Assembly: GCA_023228295.1 (NCBI GenBank)
Contig: JALOBP010000014.1
Coordinates: 1 to 39,513 of the forward strand
Origin: Methanoregula sp.
GTDB lineage: Archaea > Halobacteriota > Methanomicrobia > Methanomicrobiales > Methanospirillaceae
Length of the DNA stretch: 39,513 nucleotides
Direction of reading: 5' to 3'
This document shows, piece by piece, positions 24,182 through 31,748 of the stretch. The notes under the pieces were generated by a model. The model saw nothing but the letters and a program-made list of their open reading frames with translations, had not been told where the DNA came from and did no database searches. Positions within the stretch are counted from its first letter, which is position 1. Every line of letters begins with the position of its first letter. The position numbers were made by a program, and so were the translations under genes.

Positions 24182-24215
24182 AAAAAAAGATCCCGGCACC
24201 TGCCCGGAGCAGGTG
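24182..24215 (-). terminator. Hairpin and T7 after the membrane winged-helix gene
   Basis: Minus strand CACCTGC-loop-GCAGGTG (24197-24215) followed within nine bases by seven T residues (24182-24188). This resembles an intrinsic terminator for the gene ending at 24236. Confidence 0.5.
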
Positions 24216-24235
24216 ACAGGATGTGTCATCAGCTA

Positions 24236-25177
24236 TCAGTTTTCCTTGAGCCGGATGAGGTTCTCCCGGCCTTTTCGCACTTTTACAATGATCCCTTTCT
24301 GGTGGAGACTGTTGAGCGATGCACTGACCGTTGATCGGGGAAGGCCAAGGAGGCGGACGATATCTGACTGGAACTGTTCCCCGCTGTTTGCCGTAAGGAA
24401 CCGCACGATCCGGTCCTCAACACTTTTCTCCTCCTCAGCTGAAAGGGAGGGCAATGGCTCTTTGGTATCATCATCAGTGAAACCCGCCCGCCATCTTCGG
24501 AAAACAACAAACCCGAAAATGATAAGGATCAGCGCGATGATCCCCGCAGCGATCGGGATAACCGGAATTGAGTTAGTTTTTTCCAGGACCACGCGGGGTT
24601 CCCCGGCTGCAAATGACCGCTGTCCGTACCAGATCAGGCTGTCCCTCTGCTGGTCGGATGCGGGTTCGGCGCTCGTAACGGTATATCCTTCTGGGAACCG
24701 GATAATGAGGGTACTGTCCTTTGCAAGGTACAGCCCTCCGGCAAACGCATCTCCGATGGCAAGGCCGGTGCCGGTCTTCTCGGCAAACCCTTCCCATGAA
24801 AACGAGTAGATCACAACGCCATATTTTCCTGTTGGCGAGAGCTGGACAACAGCATCGCCGTTCACATTGCTCACCTTCATGGGACGCGATGCGGCAACTG
24901 AAGCCTGTGCGGCTGACCGCTGCATGAGATCCTGAACCTGCGGAAGGTATAATCCGGGCAGGTCCCGGGTGTATTCCTCAAAACCGGCAACATCCGTATC
25001 GGATTCCAGCGGTGTACGGTATTCCACCTGCCAGAGGGCGCCCCCGTCCTCCATAACGGTGATCGTGTACGTTGTGGTGTACTCCGGTGCCGGGGCTGCT
25101 GCCGAGACTCCTGCAGCCAGGGCAAGTATCAGGCACATTGTCATCGTAAACCGGATATACCGGGTCGTATTGTTCAT
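24236..25177 (-). CDS. Membrane protein with exported domain and cytoplasmic winged helix
   Basis: The 313-residue product has a signal peptide (MNNTTRYIRFTMTMCLILALAAGVSAAA read in pieces), an exported strand-rich domain (TTYTITVMEDGGALWQVEYRTPL to RVVLEKTNSIP, about residues 30-215), one membrane segment (PIAAGIIALILIIFGFVVF) and a C-terminal winged helix (SVEDRIVRFLTANSGEQFQ, then LGLPRSTVSASLNSLHQKGI). This one-pass arrangement suggests a signal from outside acting directly on DNA or a partner, as in other archaeal membrane-bound HTH proteins. ATG 25177 is preferred because a TATA-like TTTTTTATT at about 25214-25222 and GGTG precede it; ATG 25207 is possible. Confidence 0.75.
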   Translation of the reverse strand: MNNTTRYIRFTMTMCLILALAAGVSAAAPAPEYTTTYTITVMEDGGALWQVEYRTPLESDTDVAGFEEYTRDLPGLYLPQVQDLMQRSAAQASVAASRPMKVSNVNGDAVVQLSPTGKYGVVIYSFSWEGFAEKTGTGLAIGDAFAGGLYLAKDSTLIIRFPEGYTVTSAEPASDQQRDSLIWYGQRSFAAGEPRVVLEKTNSIPVIPIAAGIIALILIIFGFVVFRRWRAGFTDDDTKEPLPSLSAEEEKSVEDRIVRFLTANSGEQFQSDIVRLLGLPRSTVSASLNSLHQKGIIVKVRKGRENLIRLKEN

Positions 25178-25265
25178 GGAGCACCGTAGTGGATGAGTAT
25201 TCTTCATCTTACCAATAAAAAATTTCACTATCCGGTTTTTGCCGGATATGTTCCCGTGTCACGCG

Positions 25266-26159
25266 TTAAGTTTTACGTGAATTTCCGTTTGCTTTATCAT
25301 CACTGTTGCCATTGCCCTGCCCGTTATCCTCACTCTTCTTCCCTGCCTGGGGCGATGCGGTTATTGATGGTGTGGACTTGTCCTGGTCGGACTTACCCCT
25401 GTTGTCAGTTGTTACGTCCGGCTGCTGTGGAGTAACCGTTGCGGTCTTTTGGGTCTTTATCTTCTCCTCATTCCGGGCTTCGGTCCTGTTCTCGTTTAAG
25501 ACTCCCTCGCCTTCGCCTGCCCGGTTCCCGGTCTGAACTTCAATGCGGTAAGCTTTGACGATCGTCTGGTTGTTCTTCGCCATCACTTTCTCAAAGCGTG
25601 TCTGGGTTTTTTCCTGGAATTTCAGTTCAAGATCAAGACTGTTGTTGTATGCCCGTGCAAGGCCCGTGTTGTTGGGATGGGAGATGAGGAGATTCTCGAG
25701 CACGATCTGGTGTTTAGCATGCATCTCCTGCGCATGGAGGAGCCCCGTTTCATTGGACCCGAAATATGCAAGTCTCGCCTGTGTCAGGTTGACCTTCTGC
25801 CAGTACAGCCCAAGGGCCTGCTCTGCAGAATCGCTGCGGTTCTCTGCAAGTTCACGCCGGACTTCTGAGAGACGTAACCGTGCATGGTCCATCTGCTTGT
25901 TAACCCGCTCGCTCTCATTTGTAGTGAAGGATTCATCGAAGTCTTCCCATGCGAGTTTCAGCCCGTACAGGGGACTGTCGGCACCAATCGGGCCGTCATA
26001 CGGCGGGATTTCATCAATTACCGCAGAACCTGACATATCCTGTGCACCGGTGGCTGTGGTTTCTGCTGTGGTGACCGTATCCTCTGCTGCGACAATTCCT
26101 ACGGAGCAGAGCAGTGCAAGTGTAATGATGCCTGCAAGAATGATTAAGTTGATTTTCAT
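25266..26159 (-). CDS. Exported DUF5667-type protein
   Basis: The 297-residue product has a signal peptide (MKINLIILAGIITLALLCSVG then IVAAE), a helical domain around ADSPLYGLKLAWEDFDESFTT with repeated charged helices (RVNKQMDHARLRLSEVRREL, ELKFQEKTQTRFEKVMAKN), and a long low-complexity tail rich in Asn, Lys, Gly, Asp and Thr. The DSPLYGLKLAWE motif is the hallmark I associate with DUF5667. Function unknown. ATG 26159 has a clear GGAGGT seven bases upstream. The tail has no membrane anchor or sorting motif that I recognise. Confidence 0.8.
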   Translation of the reverse strand: MKINLIILAGIITLALLCSVGIVAAEDTVTTAETTATGAQDMSGSAVIDEIPPYDGPIGADSPLYGLKLAWEDFDESFTTNESERVNKQMDHARLRLSEVRRELAENRSDSAEQALGLYWQKVNLTQARLAYFGSNETGLLHAQEMHAKHQIVLENLLISHPNNTGLARAYNNSLDLELKFQEKTQTRFEKVMAKNNQTIVKAYRIEVQTGNRAGEGEGVLNENRTEARNEEKIKTQKTATVTPQQPDVTTDNRGKSDQDKSTPSITASPQAGKKSEDNGQGNGNSDDKANGNSRKT

Positions 26160-26176
26160 AGACAAACCTCCCTTGT

Positions 26177-26188
26177 GCAGCATGCTGC
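26177..26188. repeat. 12-base perfect palindrome before the DUF5667 gene
   Basis: GCAGCATGCTGC lies 18-29 bases upstream of ATG 26159, just ahead of the GGAGGT site; a possible operator or short RNA stem. Confidence 0.4.
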
Positions 26189-26279
26189 CACTGGACATGA
26201 GGTAGGCTTTCGGACGCAATAAGGGCCGCGAAAATCCCGCCACGATCCCATTGTTCCAGGTTTGCTGAATACCAGAAAT

Positions 26280-26298
26280 ATTGTTCAGGATTGTTCAG
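26280..26298 (+). repeat. Tandem direct repeat ATTGTTCAG x2
   Basis: ATTGTTCAG occurs twice with a 10-base period, close to one helical turn, in the gap between the DUF5667 and DUF350 genes; a candidate regulator site. Confidence 0.35.
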
Positions 26299-26423
26299 AT
26301 GAGCAAATGAACGGTGATTTGGGGAGAATCTTAATTAGGCAAAAAACAGGCTGGACCTGAAGTGATCCCGCAGGATCCTGTGGAGAATGATGAGTGTTGC
26401 GGAGATGTATCGGAAAAAAAAGA

Positions 26424-26924
26424 TCAGATGAGTGCTGCAGTGATACCGAGCACACCGGACTGGATAATGACGGCTACAGCGATGATGACGCCGGCCATCT
26501 CGAGGGCAACTGCAACATTGCCCTTCCTGAGTTCCTCAAATTCATCAACACCTTTGGTGAGCTTATCAAGGATGTTCAGGGCAAGATAGATTGCTCCGAC
26601 TGCGAGGGCGATACCAAGAACCAGCTGGGCAACGGAAAGGCTGATTGCAATCATCCCGTCCACGGAGAGGATGCCAACCGTGAGTGCCTTGCCGATACCC
26701 GCAGAGAGCCCCTTGACGCCGGATTCAACCACAATTGCGATGGCAACGAAGACTGAGGCAACGATGATACCAACTGCTGTGTTCCCTTTTGCGAGTTCCT
26801 TTTCCTCGTCAATCCCCTTGGTAATTTTCCCAAGTACCGCAAATCCGATATACAATGCTACAACAGCAAAGACGATTGCTACGATCAACTGGAATATACC
26901 TACAATTGCATTTTCAAGAAGCAT
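26424..26924 (-). CDS. DUF350-type membrane protein with internal duplication
   Basis: The 166-residue product has about four to five membrane helices arranged as two similar halves. ALYIGFAVLGKITKGIDEEKE with LAKGNTAVGIIVASVFVAIA recurs as AIYLALNILDKLTKGVDEFEE with LRKGNVAVALEMAGVIIAVA. DUF350 domains are small membrane modules of unknown function. ATG 26924 has GAGG six bases upstream; the listed longer frame begins in untranslated DNA. It is separated from neighbouring genes by 190-260 bases and is probably transcribed alone. Confidence 0.85.
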   Translation of the reverse strand: MLLENAIVGIFQLIVAIVFAVVALYIGFAVLGKITKGIDEEKELAKGNTAVGIIVASVFVAIAIVVESGVKGLSAGIGKALTVGILSVDGMIAISLSVAQLVLGIALAVGAIYLALNILDKLTKGVDEFEELRKGNVAVALEMAGVIIAVAVIIQSGVLGITAALI

Positions 26925-27110
26925 AATTATCCTCTTATCTCTAAGATGTTGCCATTTGGCGGTAAAAAACATTTCTACCCCTTATATGGGGTTGGATTGT
27001 GTTATTAGAAGAGATATTCTGGATTTTCCCAACACCTGCTCCATCCAATGGCGATCATTCGCATCAATAACCTGATAACCGATTTCGGGAGTGGGCTTCC
27101 CATTCCGCGA

Positions 27111-27749
27111 TTATGCATCCTTCCTTATGGTGAGGATGTATGGGATGACTACGAGAACTACGATAAGAATAGCCATGAATTGTAAGAAGAAATAAAGGAG
27201 ATCCTGCTGGCTCTGGGAATAAAATCGCAGGTCGAACATGTACGCTTTTGTCCAAGAGATCGTGGTGGTATTGTCGGCATTATGAGTTACATTTGCGCCA
27301 TTGCTGAGTCCGGCCAGTAACGGGTTTGTGACACTGAAATTCTGCGGGAGCATGACGCTTGCATTGTAAGGTTTTGTATACACTACATTGAGGTTGTTGT
27401 CCCGTAGCGGGGCAGTGAACGAGACCGTGTAGTTCCCTTTGGCAAAGGAAATTGATGATGGGGCACCCCAGGGTTTACTCCAGTTAAATGGAGCCGGAAG
27501 ACCGTCACAGCTCAGCTGGACGTTCCCAACAGCAAGCGGAACCTCTTCTCCCATGAAGCCCATGTCGGCAAAAGTATACCGTTCGGTATCGCTGATATCG
27601 AGTGTTGCTCGATACGCCGTGCCGTTCTGGAAAATACTGTAATCCGCTGACAGGGCTCCCGCCGGGATGGCGAGAAAGAGCAGGATTACAAGTGCAGCGC
27701 AGCAAGTAGCGAGGGCAGGTCCGCGTTGATCTCGGTCGGGGGTTCGCAT
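27111..27749 (-). CDS. Exported membrane-anchored protein, DUF5803-like
   Basis: The 212-residue product has an N-terminal signal or anchor (LATCCAALVILLFLAIPAGALS) and a strand-rich exported domain (TLDISDTERYTFADMGFMGEE, NYTVSFTAPLRDNNLNV). It ends with a C-terminal membrane segment FFLQFMAILIVVLVVIPYIL and a short basic tail RKDA. Arrangement and length fit a DUF5803-type archaeal protein; this assignment is from memory. Its ATG at 27749 lies inside the 3' end of thrC, a 64-base overlap. No later ATG keeps the signal peptide, so the overlap is probably real. Confidence 0.65.
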   Translation of the reverse strand: MRTPDRDQRGPALATCCAALVILLFLAIPAGALSADYSIFQNGTAYRATLDISDTERYTFADMGFMGEEVPLAVGNVQLSCDGLPAPFNWSKPWGAPSSISFAKGNYTVSFTAPLRDNNLNVVYTKPYNASVMLPQNFSVTNPLLAGLSNGANVTHNADNTTTISWTKAYMFDLRFYSQSQQDLLYFFLQFMAILIVVLVVIPYILTIRKDA

Positions 27750-28891
27750 TGTTTAATCACTGTTTCCGGATCTTTCAGGAGGTGTCCTGTGACGACGCAG
27801 ACGATCCGCTCGTTCCGGTCAATCACACCCATCTCTACTAATTTTCGGATGCCGGCAACGGATGCGGCGGATGCCGGTTCGACACCGATGCCTTCTTTTT
27901 GCGCAAGGTCACGTTGCATCCGCAGGATCTCATCATCAGTAACGGTTTCTGCAAGGCCGCCGGTCTTTCGTATTGCTGTGAGGGCCTTCTCCGCATTTAC
28001 AGGAGCGCCAATCCTGATTGCGGTTGCAATTGTCTCGGGATTCTGCTCCGGAATCACTTCAGGTAAATTTTCGTGGATTGCCCTGACAATCGGGCTTGAC
28101 CCTGTAGCCTGGATACCGGTCATCATCGGGAGCCGGTTGATGAATCCCAGTTCCTGGAGTTCAAGAAAACCCTTGTAAACGGCCGATATGTTGCCGGCAT
28201 TGCCGACTGGGAGCACGAACCGGTCCGGGACATCGCCGAGCTGATCGAGGGCTTCAAACCCGATGGTCTTCTGCCCCTCGAGCCGGTAGGGATTAATGGA
28301 GTTTAGAAGGTAGAGGCCATGGGTGAGGCAGAGGTCGTGGACCATCTCAAGTGCACGATCGAAGTTGCCGCGGATCGATATGACTTTTGCCCCGTGCATG
28401 AGGGCCTGGGCTATCTTGCCGACCGCAACTTTACCGGCCGGGAGCAGAACAACTGCGGGAATTCCCGCTTTTGCTGCGTATACTGCAAGGCTTGCAGATG
28501 TATTGCCCGTGCTGGCGCAGGCCACGCTCTTCTTGCCGAGCTGGATTGCCATCGAGACCCCGACCGTCATGCCCCGGTCCTTGAATGAGCCGGAGGGATT
28601 CATGCCCTCGTGTTTGGCATAGAGGTGGGGTAATCCCATTTCTTTACCGAGACGTTCGAGATGGTAGAGCGGGGTGCCGCCTTCCTGCAGGGTAACCGGC
28701 GGGATAGTCACTGGGAGCAGTTCCTTGTAGCGCCAGACCGAGAGCGGCCTGCTGTTCCAGGTTTCCCGCTTCACGGATATGGTATCGAGCGGGTATTTAA
28801 CTGCGAGCAGGTGTCCGCACTTTTTACAGTTGTAGATGATCTCGTCAGCGGGGTACGTGGCTCCACAGTTGACGCAAGCGAGATGGTACAT
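27686..28891 (-). CDS. thrC: Threonine synthase
   Basis: The PLP enzyme converts O-phosphohomoserine to threonine. The 401-residue product begins with a zinc-ribbon-like CVNCGATYPADEIIYNCKKCG and has the PLP lysine motif MNPSGSFKDRG, the phosphate loop ACASTGNTSASLAVYAAKAG and VLPVGNAGNISAVYKG. This is the short archaeal/bacterial type. A TATA-like box at 28913-28923 is 28 bases ahead, suggesting a leaderless mRNA. The end overlaps the DUF5803-like gene. Confidence 0.96.
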   Translation of the reverse strand: MYHLACVNCGATYPADEIIYNCKKCGHLLAVKYPLDTISVKRETWNSRPLSVWRYKELLPVTIPPVTLQEGGTPLYHLERLGKEMGLPHLYAKHEGMNPSGSFKDRGMTVGVSMAIQLGKKSVACASTGNTSASLAVYAAKAGIPAVVLLPAGKVAVGKIAQALMHGAKVISIRGNFDRALEMVHDLCLTHGLYLLNSINPYRLEGQKTIGFEALDQLGDVPDRFVLPVGNAGNISAVYKGFLELQELGFINRLPMMTGIQATGSSPIVRAIHENLPEVIPEQNPETIATAIRIGAPVNAEKALTAIRKTGGLAETVTDDEILRMQRDLAQKEGIGVEPASAASVAGIRKLVEMGVIDRNERIVCVVTGHLLKDPETVIKQCEPPTEINADLPSLLAALHL

Positions 28892-28912
28892 GGAATACTA
28901 TTGGTTGTGTAC

Positions 28913-28923
28913 TTACATATAGG
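28913..28923 (-). promoter_or_regulatory. TATA box of thrC
   Basis: Minus-strand CCTATATGTAA centred about 28 bases before ATG 28891; supports leaderless transcription. Confidence 0.55.
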
Positions 28924-28959
28924 CGTGCGGGTTTGTGAGGGGATCCCGGGTCTGAAAAG

Positions 28960-29784
28960 TTACCGTGCGAGATTGCGATAGATATCTTCCCTGCGATCCT
29001 TACCCACGGGGAACGAGGATCGGGCTTCATCGGCAACCGCCGGGTCGAGATCTGCAAAGACGAGCTGCTCTGTATCGCCGGCCCGGCTGATGATGGTCCC
29101 GTAGGGATTCGCAGTCATGGATGTACCGGAATAGGTATCAACCGGTGTCTTTCCAGTGGTATTCACGCCAACGATATACATCTGGTTCTCGGCAGCACGG
29201 GCGGTGATGAACAGTTCCCAGTGGCGGATGCGGCTCGCCGGCCATGCAGCAGGGACGAAGACTGCCTGAACGCCCCGGGCTGCATAGGCACTAAACAGTT
29301 CTGGGAACCGGAGATCGTAACAGATTGCCATGCCGCATTTCATGGGCCCCAGCGTGAATAACCCGAGTTCAGTACCGGGCTTGAATGCCTTGTTCTCATC
29401 AGCCGGGGAGAAGAGATGGATCTTGGCATAGGATGACATGATTGTGCCGTCCCGCCCTATAGCGATGGCTGTATTTGTCGGGCGGGGGAGGTCCCGTTCC
29501 CGGAATGATCCGAGTATACAGATCCCGGCTTCCCGCGCAGCCTTACGGAGGGAAGGTACAATTCTCCCGTTCAGATCCTCATCATTCTCACGGGATCCCG
29601 GATCCCAGCCAGTGGCAAACTGCTCGGGAAAACAGATAATGTCTGCGCCGCTTGTTGCGGCGTGTCGGATAAAAATCTCTGCCTTTGTAAGGGACTTCTC
29701 CGGGTCTTCCCAGGCACTGATCATCTGGGCGCTGCAAACCCGGATAACCGTGTCAGGTTTTTGGCTCGTTCGGGTTTGACTCAT
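28960..29784 (-). CDS. Carbon-nitrogen hydrolase (nitrilase superfamily amidase)
   Basis: The 274-residue product contains the Glu-Lys-Cys triad of the superfamily: Glu in CFPEQFATGW, Lys in SSYAKIHLF and the nucleophile Cys in GMAICYDLRFPELF. It also has FVPAAWPASRIRHWELFITARAAENQ, seen in omega-amidase/Nit-type members. It probably hydrolyses an amide such as an alpha-keto acid amide, but the substrate is not determinable. ATG 29784 is preferred; 29796 is four codons upstream. It overlaps the end of the small membrane protein gene by 32 bases, indicating cotranscription. Confidence 0.9.
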   Translation of the reverse strand: MSQTRTSQKPDTVIRVCSAQMISAWEDPEKSLTKAEIFIRHAATSGADIICFPEQFATGWDPGSRENDEDLNGRIVPSLRKAAREAGICILGSFRERDLPRPTNTAIAIGRDGTIMSSYAKIHLFSPADENKAFKPGTELGLFTLGPMKCGMAICYDLRFPELFSAYAARGVQAVFVPAAWPASRIRHWELFITARAAENQMYIVGVNTTGKTPVDTYSGTSMTANPYGTIISRAGDTEQLVFADLDPAVADEARSSFPVGKDRREDIYRNLAR

Positions 29785-29983
29785 GCTTTGTATCATAATA
29801 AATAATGATGATGGCGCTCAGGACAATCAGGAATGCGGTTGTCAGGAGCAGGAACGATGCCATGGGTACCTGAACGCTCAGAAGCAGTGCTGCGATAATG
29901 ATGCCGGCAACCGTGATGCTACTCCCGATCAAGACAAGACCTATAGCGGTCAGGTTCCAATCCCCTTCTTCGAGTCTTTTCAT
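29753..29983 (-). CDS. Small two-helix membrane protein
   Basis: The 76-residue product MKRLEEGDWNLTAIGLVLIG has two hydrophobic segments (LTAIGLVLIGSSITVAGIII and FLLLTTAFLIVLSAIIIIYY) and a polar tail KHESNPNEPKT. No family is recognised. It overlaps the amidase gene downstream by 32 bases and its ATG overlaps the stop of a 28-codon ORF upstream (ATGA), so all three may be one transcription unit. Confidence 0.7.
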   Translation of the reverse strand: MKRLEEGDWNLTAIGLVLIGSSITVAGIIIAALLLSVQVPMASFLLLTTAFLIVLSAIIIIYYDTKHESNPNEPKT

Positions 29984-30066
29984 TTTATCCCTCTTTTTAG
30001 TACGGGAAATGTCTCAATCCCTTTGATGACAAACCGGACCGCGATGGCAATCCGGAGCACCCCCAT
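29980..30066 (-). CDS. Candidate 28-residue ORF
   Basis: The minus strand reads MGVLRIAIAVRFVIKGIETF and ends VLKRGIK, with its TGA overlapping the ATG of the next gene. A TATA-like ATTATATCAT at about 30105-30114 precedes it at suitable distance. It may be a leader peptide or a small amphipathic protein. It is supported only by position and overlap, so it remains tentative. Confidence 0.35.
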   Translation of the reverse strand: MGVLRIAIAVRFVIKGIETFPVLKRGIK

Positions 30067-30130
30067 CAAATGACAGCCCGGTAATCCTGCTGTCCGGTTT
30101 TTGACATGATATAATCTGAATTTCGCATCA

Positions 30131-30298
30131 TTAATAGGTGATCCCGATCGCGAGCACGATTGAAAACAGGGCGCTCCAATTGTACCCGAAGTTTAAGGTT
30201 TTCGTCTCATGCATCATGACAATGCTTGTGGTGATTGCGCCAAGACCTGCGATCAGACGAATGAAAATAGGCTGATATATCTTCCGTGTCCCTGCCAT
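30131..30298 (-). CDS. Small membrane protein, 55 residues
   Basis: The minus-strand frame starts ATG at 30298 and reads MAGTRKIYQPIFIRLIAGLG, continuing AITTSIVMMHETKTLNFGYN and WSALFSIVLAIGITY before a TAA. It has a basic N-terminus and two hydrophobic segments flanking a polar turn, the typical look of a small integral membrane protein. A CTTATCATC element about 25-30 bases ahead could be its TATA box, giving a leaderless mRNA. I do not recognise a family. It is below usual length cut-offs and easily missed. Confidence 0.6.
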   Translation of the reverse strand: MAGTRKIYQPIFIRLIAGLGAITTSIVMMHETKTLNFGYNWSALFSIVLAIGITY

Positions 30299-30351
30299 GA
30301 AGGATGGGACGATGCGGGATGATAAGTAGGGATTAGAATAAAAAATGAATG

Positions 30352-30804
30352 TTAGTATTCGTACAGGACGGACTCATCGATCCGCGTGTACGTACATACT
30401 TCGACTGCCTTGAAGTGGATCCCGATTTCACGGGCTGCACTCTCGGGTGAATCCGACGCGTGGATGACGTTCCTGCCAATGTCAATCCCGAAGTCGCCCC
30501 GGATGGTACCGGGCATTGCTTCCTGTGGGTTGGTGGCGCCGATCACCTTACGGACGATCGCGACAACGTTCCTTCCCTCCCAGACCATGAGGAAGACGGG
30601 GCCTCCCATAATGTATGTCTTGAGTCCCGGGAAGAATGGTTTGGACAGGTGTTCCTGGTACTGCTCGGTGACCCGTGCCTCGGGAAGCCTCTCGAACCGG
30701 GCTGCAACGAGCTTTAAGCCTTTTGCCTCGAGCCGTGAAATGATCTCGCCAACGAGACCGCGCTGAACCCCGTCAGGCTTGACCATTACAAAGGAACGTT
30801 CCAT
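30352..30804 (-). CDS. ndk: Nucleoside diphosphate kinase
   Basis: Ndk transfers gamma phosphate between nucleotides via a phosphohistidine. The 150-residue product has MERSFVMVKPDGVQRGLVGEI and the active-site motif NVIHASDSPESAAREI with His115. ATG 30804 has GGAG nine bases upstream; GTG 30810 is an alternative. It is the last gene of the ribosomal-protein operon rpl7ae-rps28e-rpl24e-ndk, an order common in archaea. The infB gene that often follows is absent here. Confidence 0.97.
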   Translation of the reverse strand: MERSFVMVKPDGVQRGLVGEIISRLEAKGLKLVAARFERLPEARVTEQYQEHLSKPFFPGLKTYIMGGPVFLMVWEGRNVVAIVRKVIGATNPQEAMPGTIRGDFGIDIGRNVIHASDSPESAAREIGIHFKAVEVCTYTRIDESVLYEY

Positions 30805-30810
30805 GAACAC

Positions 30811-31005
30811 TTACTCCTTCTTGCCGAGTGCTTTTCTTCCAGCAACCGTCCACTCGACCTTACGGGGGACCCGTCCGAGCTTGTGGTTGTTCTCGCACTT
30901 AGTGCTGCAGAAGTAGAAGATGGTACCGTCCTTTTTTACGAACATCTTGCCGGTGCCCGGCTCAAGCTGGACACCACAGAAGGTGCAGACATGCTGTTCT
31001 ACCAT
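30811..31005 (-). CDS. rpl24e: Ribosomal protein L24e
   Basis: The 64-residue zinc-ribbon protein of the large subunit begins MVEQHVCTFCGVQLEPGTGK and has the second cysteine pair in YFCSTKCENNHKLGR. It has the RVPRKVEWT motif. ATG 31005 is chosen; the frame also permits GTG 31014, which overlaps the rps28e stop. Tightly linked to rps28e and ndk. Confidence 0.95.
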   Translation of the reverse strand: MVEQHVCTFCGVQLEPGTGKMFVKKDGTIFYFCSTKCENNHKLGRVPRKVEWTVAGRKALGKKE

Positions 31006-31010
31006 GCCCT

Positions 31011-31220
31011 TCACCGCCTCGACATTTTCTTTGCTTCGCGTTCGGTTTCAAGGAGCATGATGATGTCTCCTTCCCGGATCGGACCCACGGTGTTGCGGGT
31101 GATAATCCGGCCCTTGTTGTTGCCGTCAAGGATGCGGCATTTGACCTGCATTGCCTCGCCGTGCATGCCGGTTGAGCCAACAACCTCAATTACTTCTGCT
31201 GGCGTTGCATCGTCTGCCAT
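31011..31220 (-). CDS. rps28e: Ribosomal protein S28e
   Basis: The 69-residue small-subunit protein is recognised by EVVGSTGMHGEAMQVKCRIL and GRIITRNTVGPIREGDIIML, ending TEREAKKMSRR. It starts 10 bases after rpl7ae and its stop overlaps the alternative GTG of rpl24e. Confidence 0.97.
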   Translation of the reverse strand: MADDATPAEVIEVVGSTGMHGEAMQVKCRILDGNNKGRIITRNTVGPIREGDIIMLLETEREAKKMSRR

Positions 31221-31230
31221 GGTATGATCC

Positions 31231-31599
31231 TCACGCCTTCAGCGCGGCAAGCTGCTTTGTAAGTTCGTCAATCGTCTCTTTTGCTTTGCCTGGCTTGACA
31301 ACCGCTGCTGCGGCAGATCCAACGTCAAGGCCGCTTGCGGCTCCAATGTCATTCTGCTTGTTGATGAAGATGTACGGGACCTTCTTCTCATCGCAGAGTG
31401 GGCCAAGGTGCATTACGATCTCTTCGGGTTCGACATCTGCACCGATGACAACGAGTGCTGCAATGCCACGTTCGATGGCTTTGGTTGCCTCGTTGGATCC
31501 CTTCTTGATCTTTCCGGTGTCCCGTGCGACTTCAAGGGCTTCAAGCGCCTTGTTCTGGAGCTCTTCTGGAGCCTCTGTTTTAACATAGCCTTTTGACAT
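31231..31599 (-). CDS. rpl7ae: Ribosomal protein L7Ae
   Basis: L7Ae binds kink-turns in 23S rRNA, box C/D and H/ACA guide RNAs and RNase P RNA. The 122-residue product has the RNA-binding signature KKGSNEATKAIERGIAALVVI and the LGPLCDEKKVPYIFINKQND segment. GAGGTGAG lies just before ATG 31599. It leads the operon rpl7ae-rps28e-rpl24e-ndk. A possible kink-turn in its leader is annotated separately. Confidence 0.97.
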   Translation of the reverse strand: MSKGYVKTEAPEELQNKALEALEVARDTGKIKKGSNEATKAIERGIAALVVIGADVEPEEIVMHLGPLCDEKKVPYIFINKQNDIGAASGLDVGSAAAAVVKPGKAKETIDELTKQLAALKA

Positions 31600-31601
31600 A
31601 A

Positions 31602-31635
31602 CTCACCTCATTCAGGAGTTGGATGCTCCTTCATT
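31602..31635 (-). promoter_or_regulatory. Candidate L7Ae-binding kink-turn and ribosome binding site
   Basis: The minus-strand leader reads AAT-GA-AGGAG, loop CATCCAA, CTCCT-GA, then AT and GAGGTGAG. The 5-bp stem (AGGAG/CTCCT) is flanked on both sides by GA, with three bases (AAT) before the first GA, which is the layout of a kink-turn or k-loop. The second GA lies two bases from the ribosome binding site, so L7Ae bound here could block its own translation. The outer stem is weak. Confidence 0.4.
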
Positions 31636-31660
31636 ACTCATCAGTCAGCAATGATGTAGC

Positions 31661-31670
31661 CATATTATTA
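31661..31670 (-). promoter_or_regulatory. TATA-like box of the rpl7ae operon
   Basis: Minus-strand TAATAATATG; transcription would start near 31640, giving a leader of about 40 bases that contains the candidate kink-turn. Confidence 0.45.
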
Positions 31671-31748
31671 CGGCAGGCACCGAAATAAAGGTTTGTGAAC
31701 GGCGGGGATCCGGACTGTTGAAAGAGCGGGTGCTGCAGGCACCCGGGT

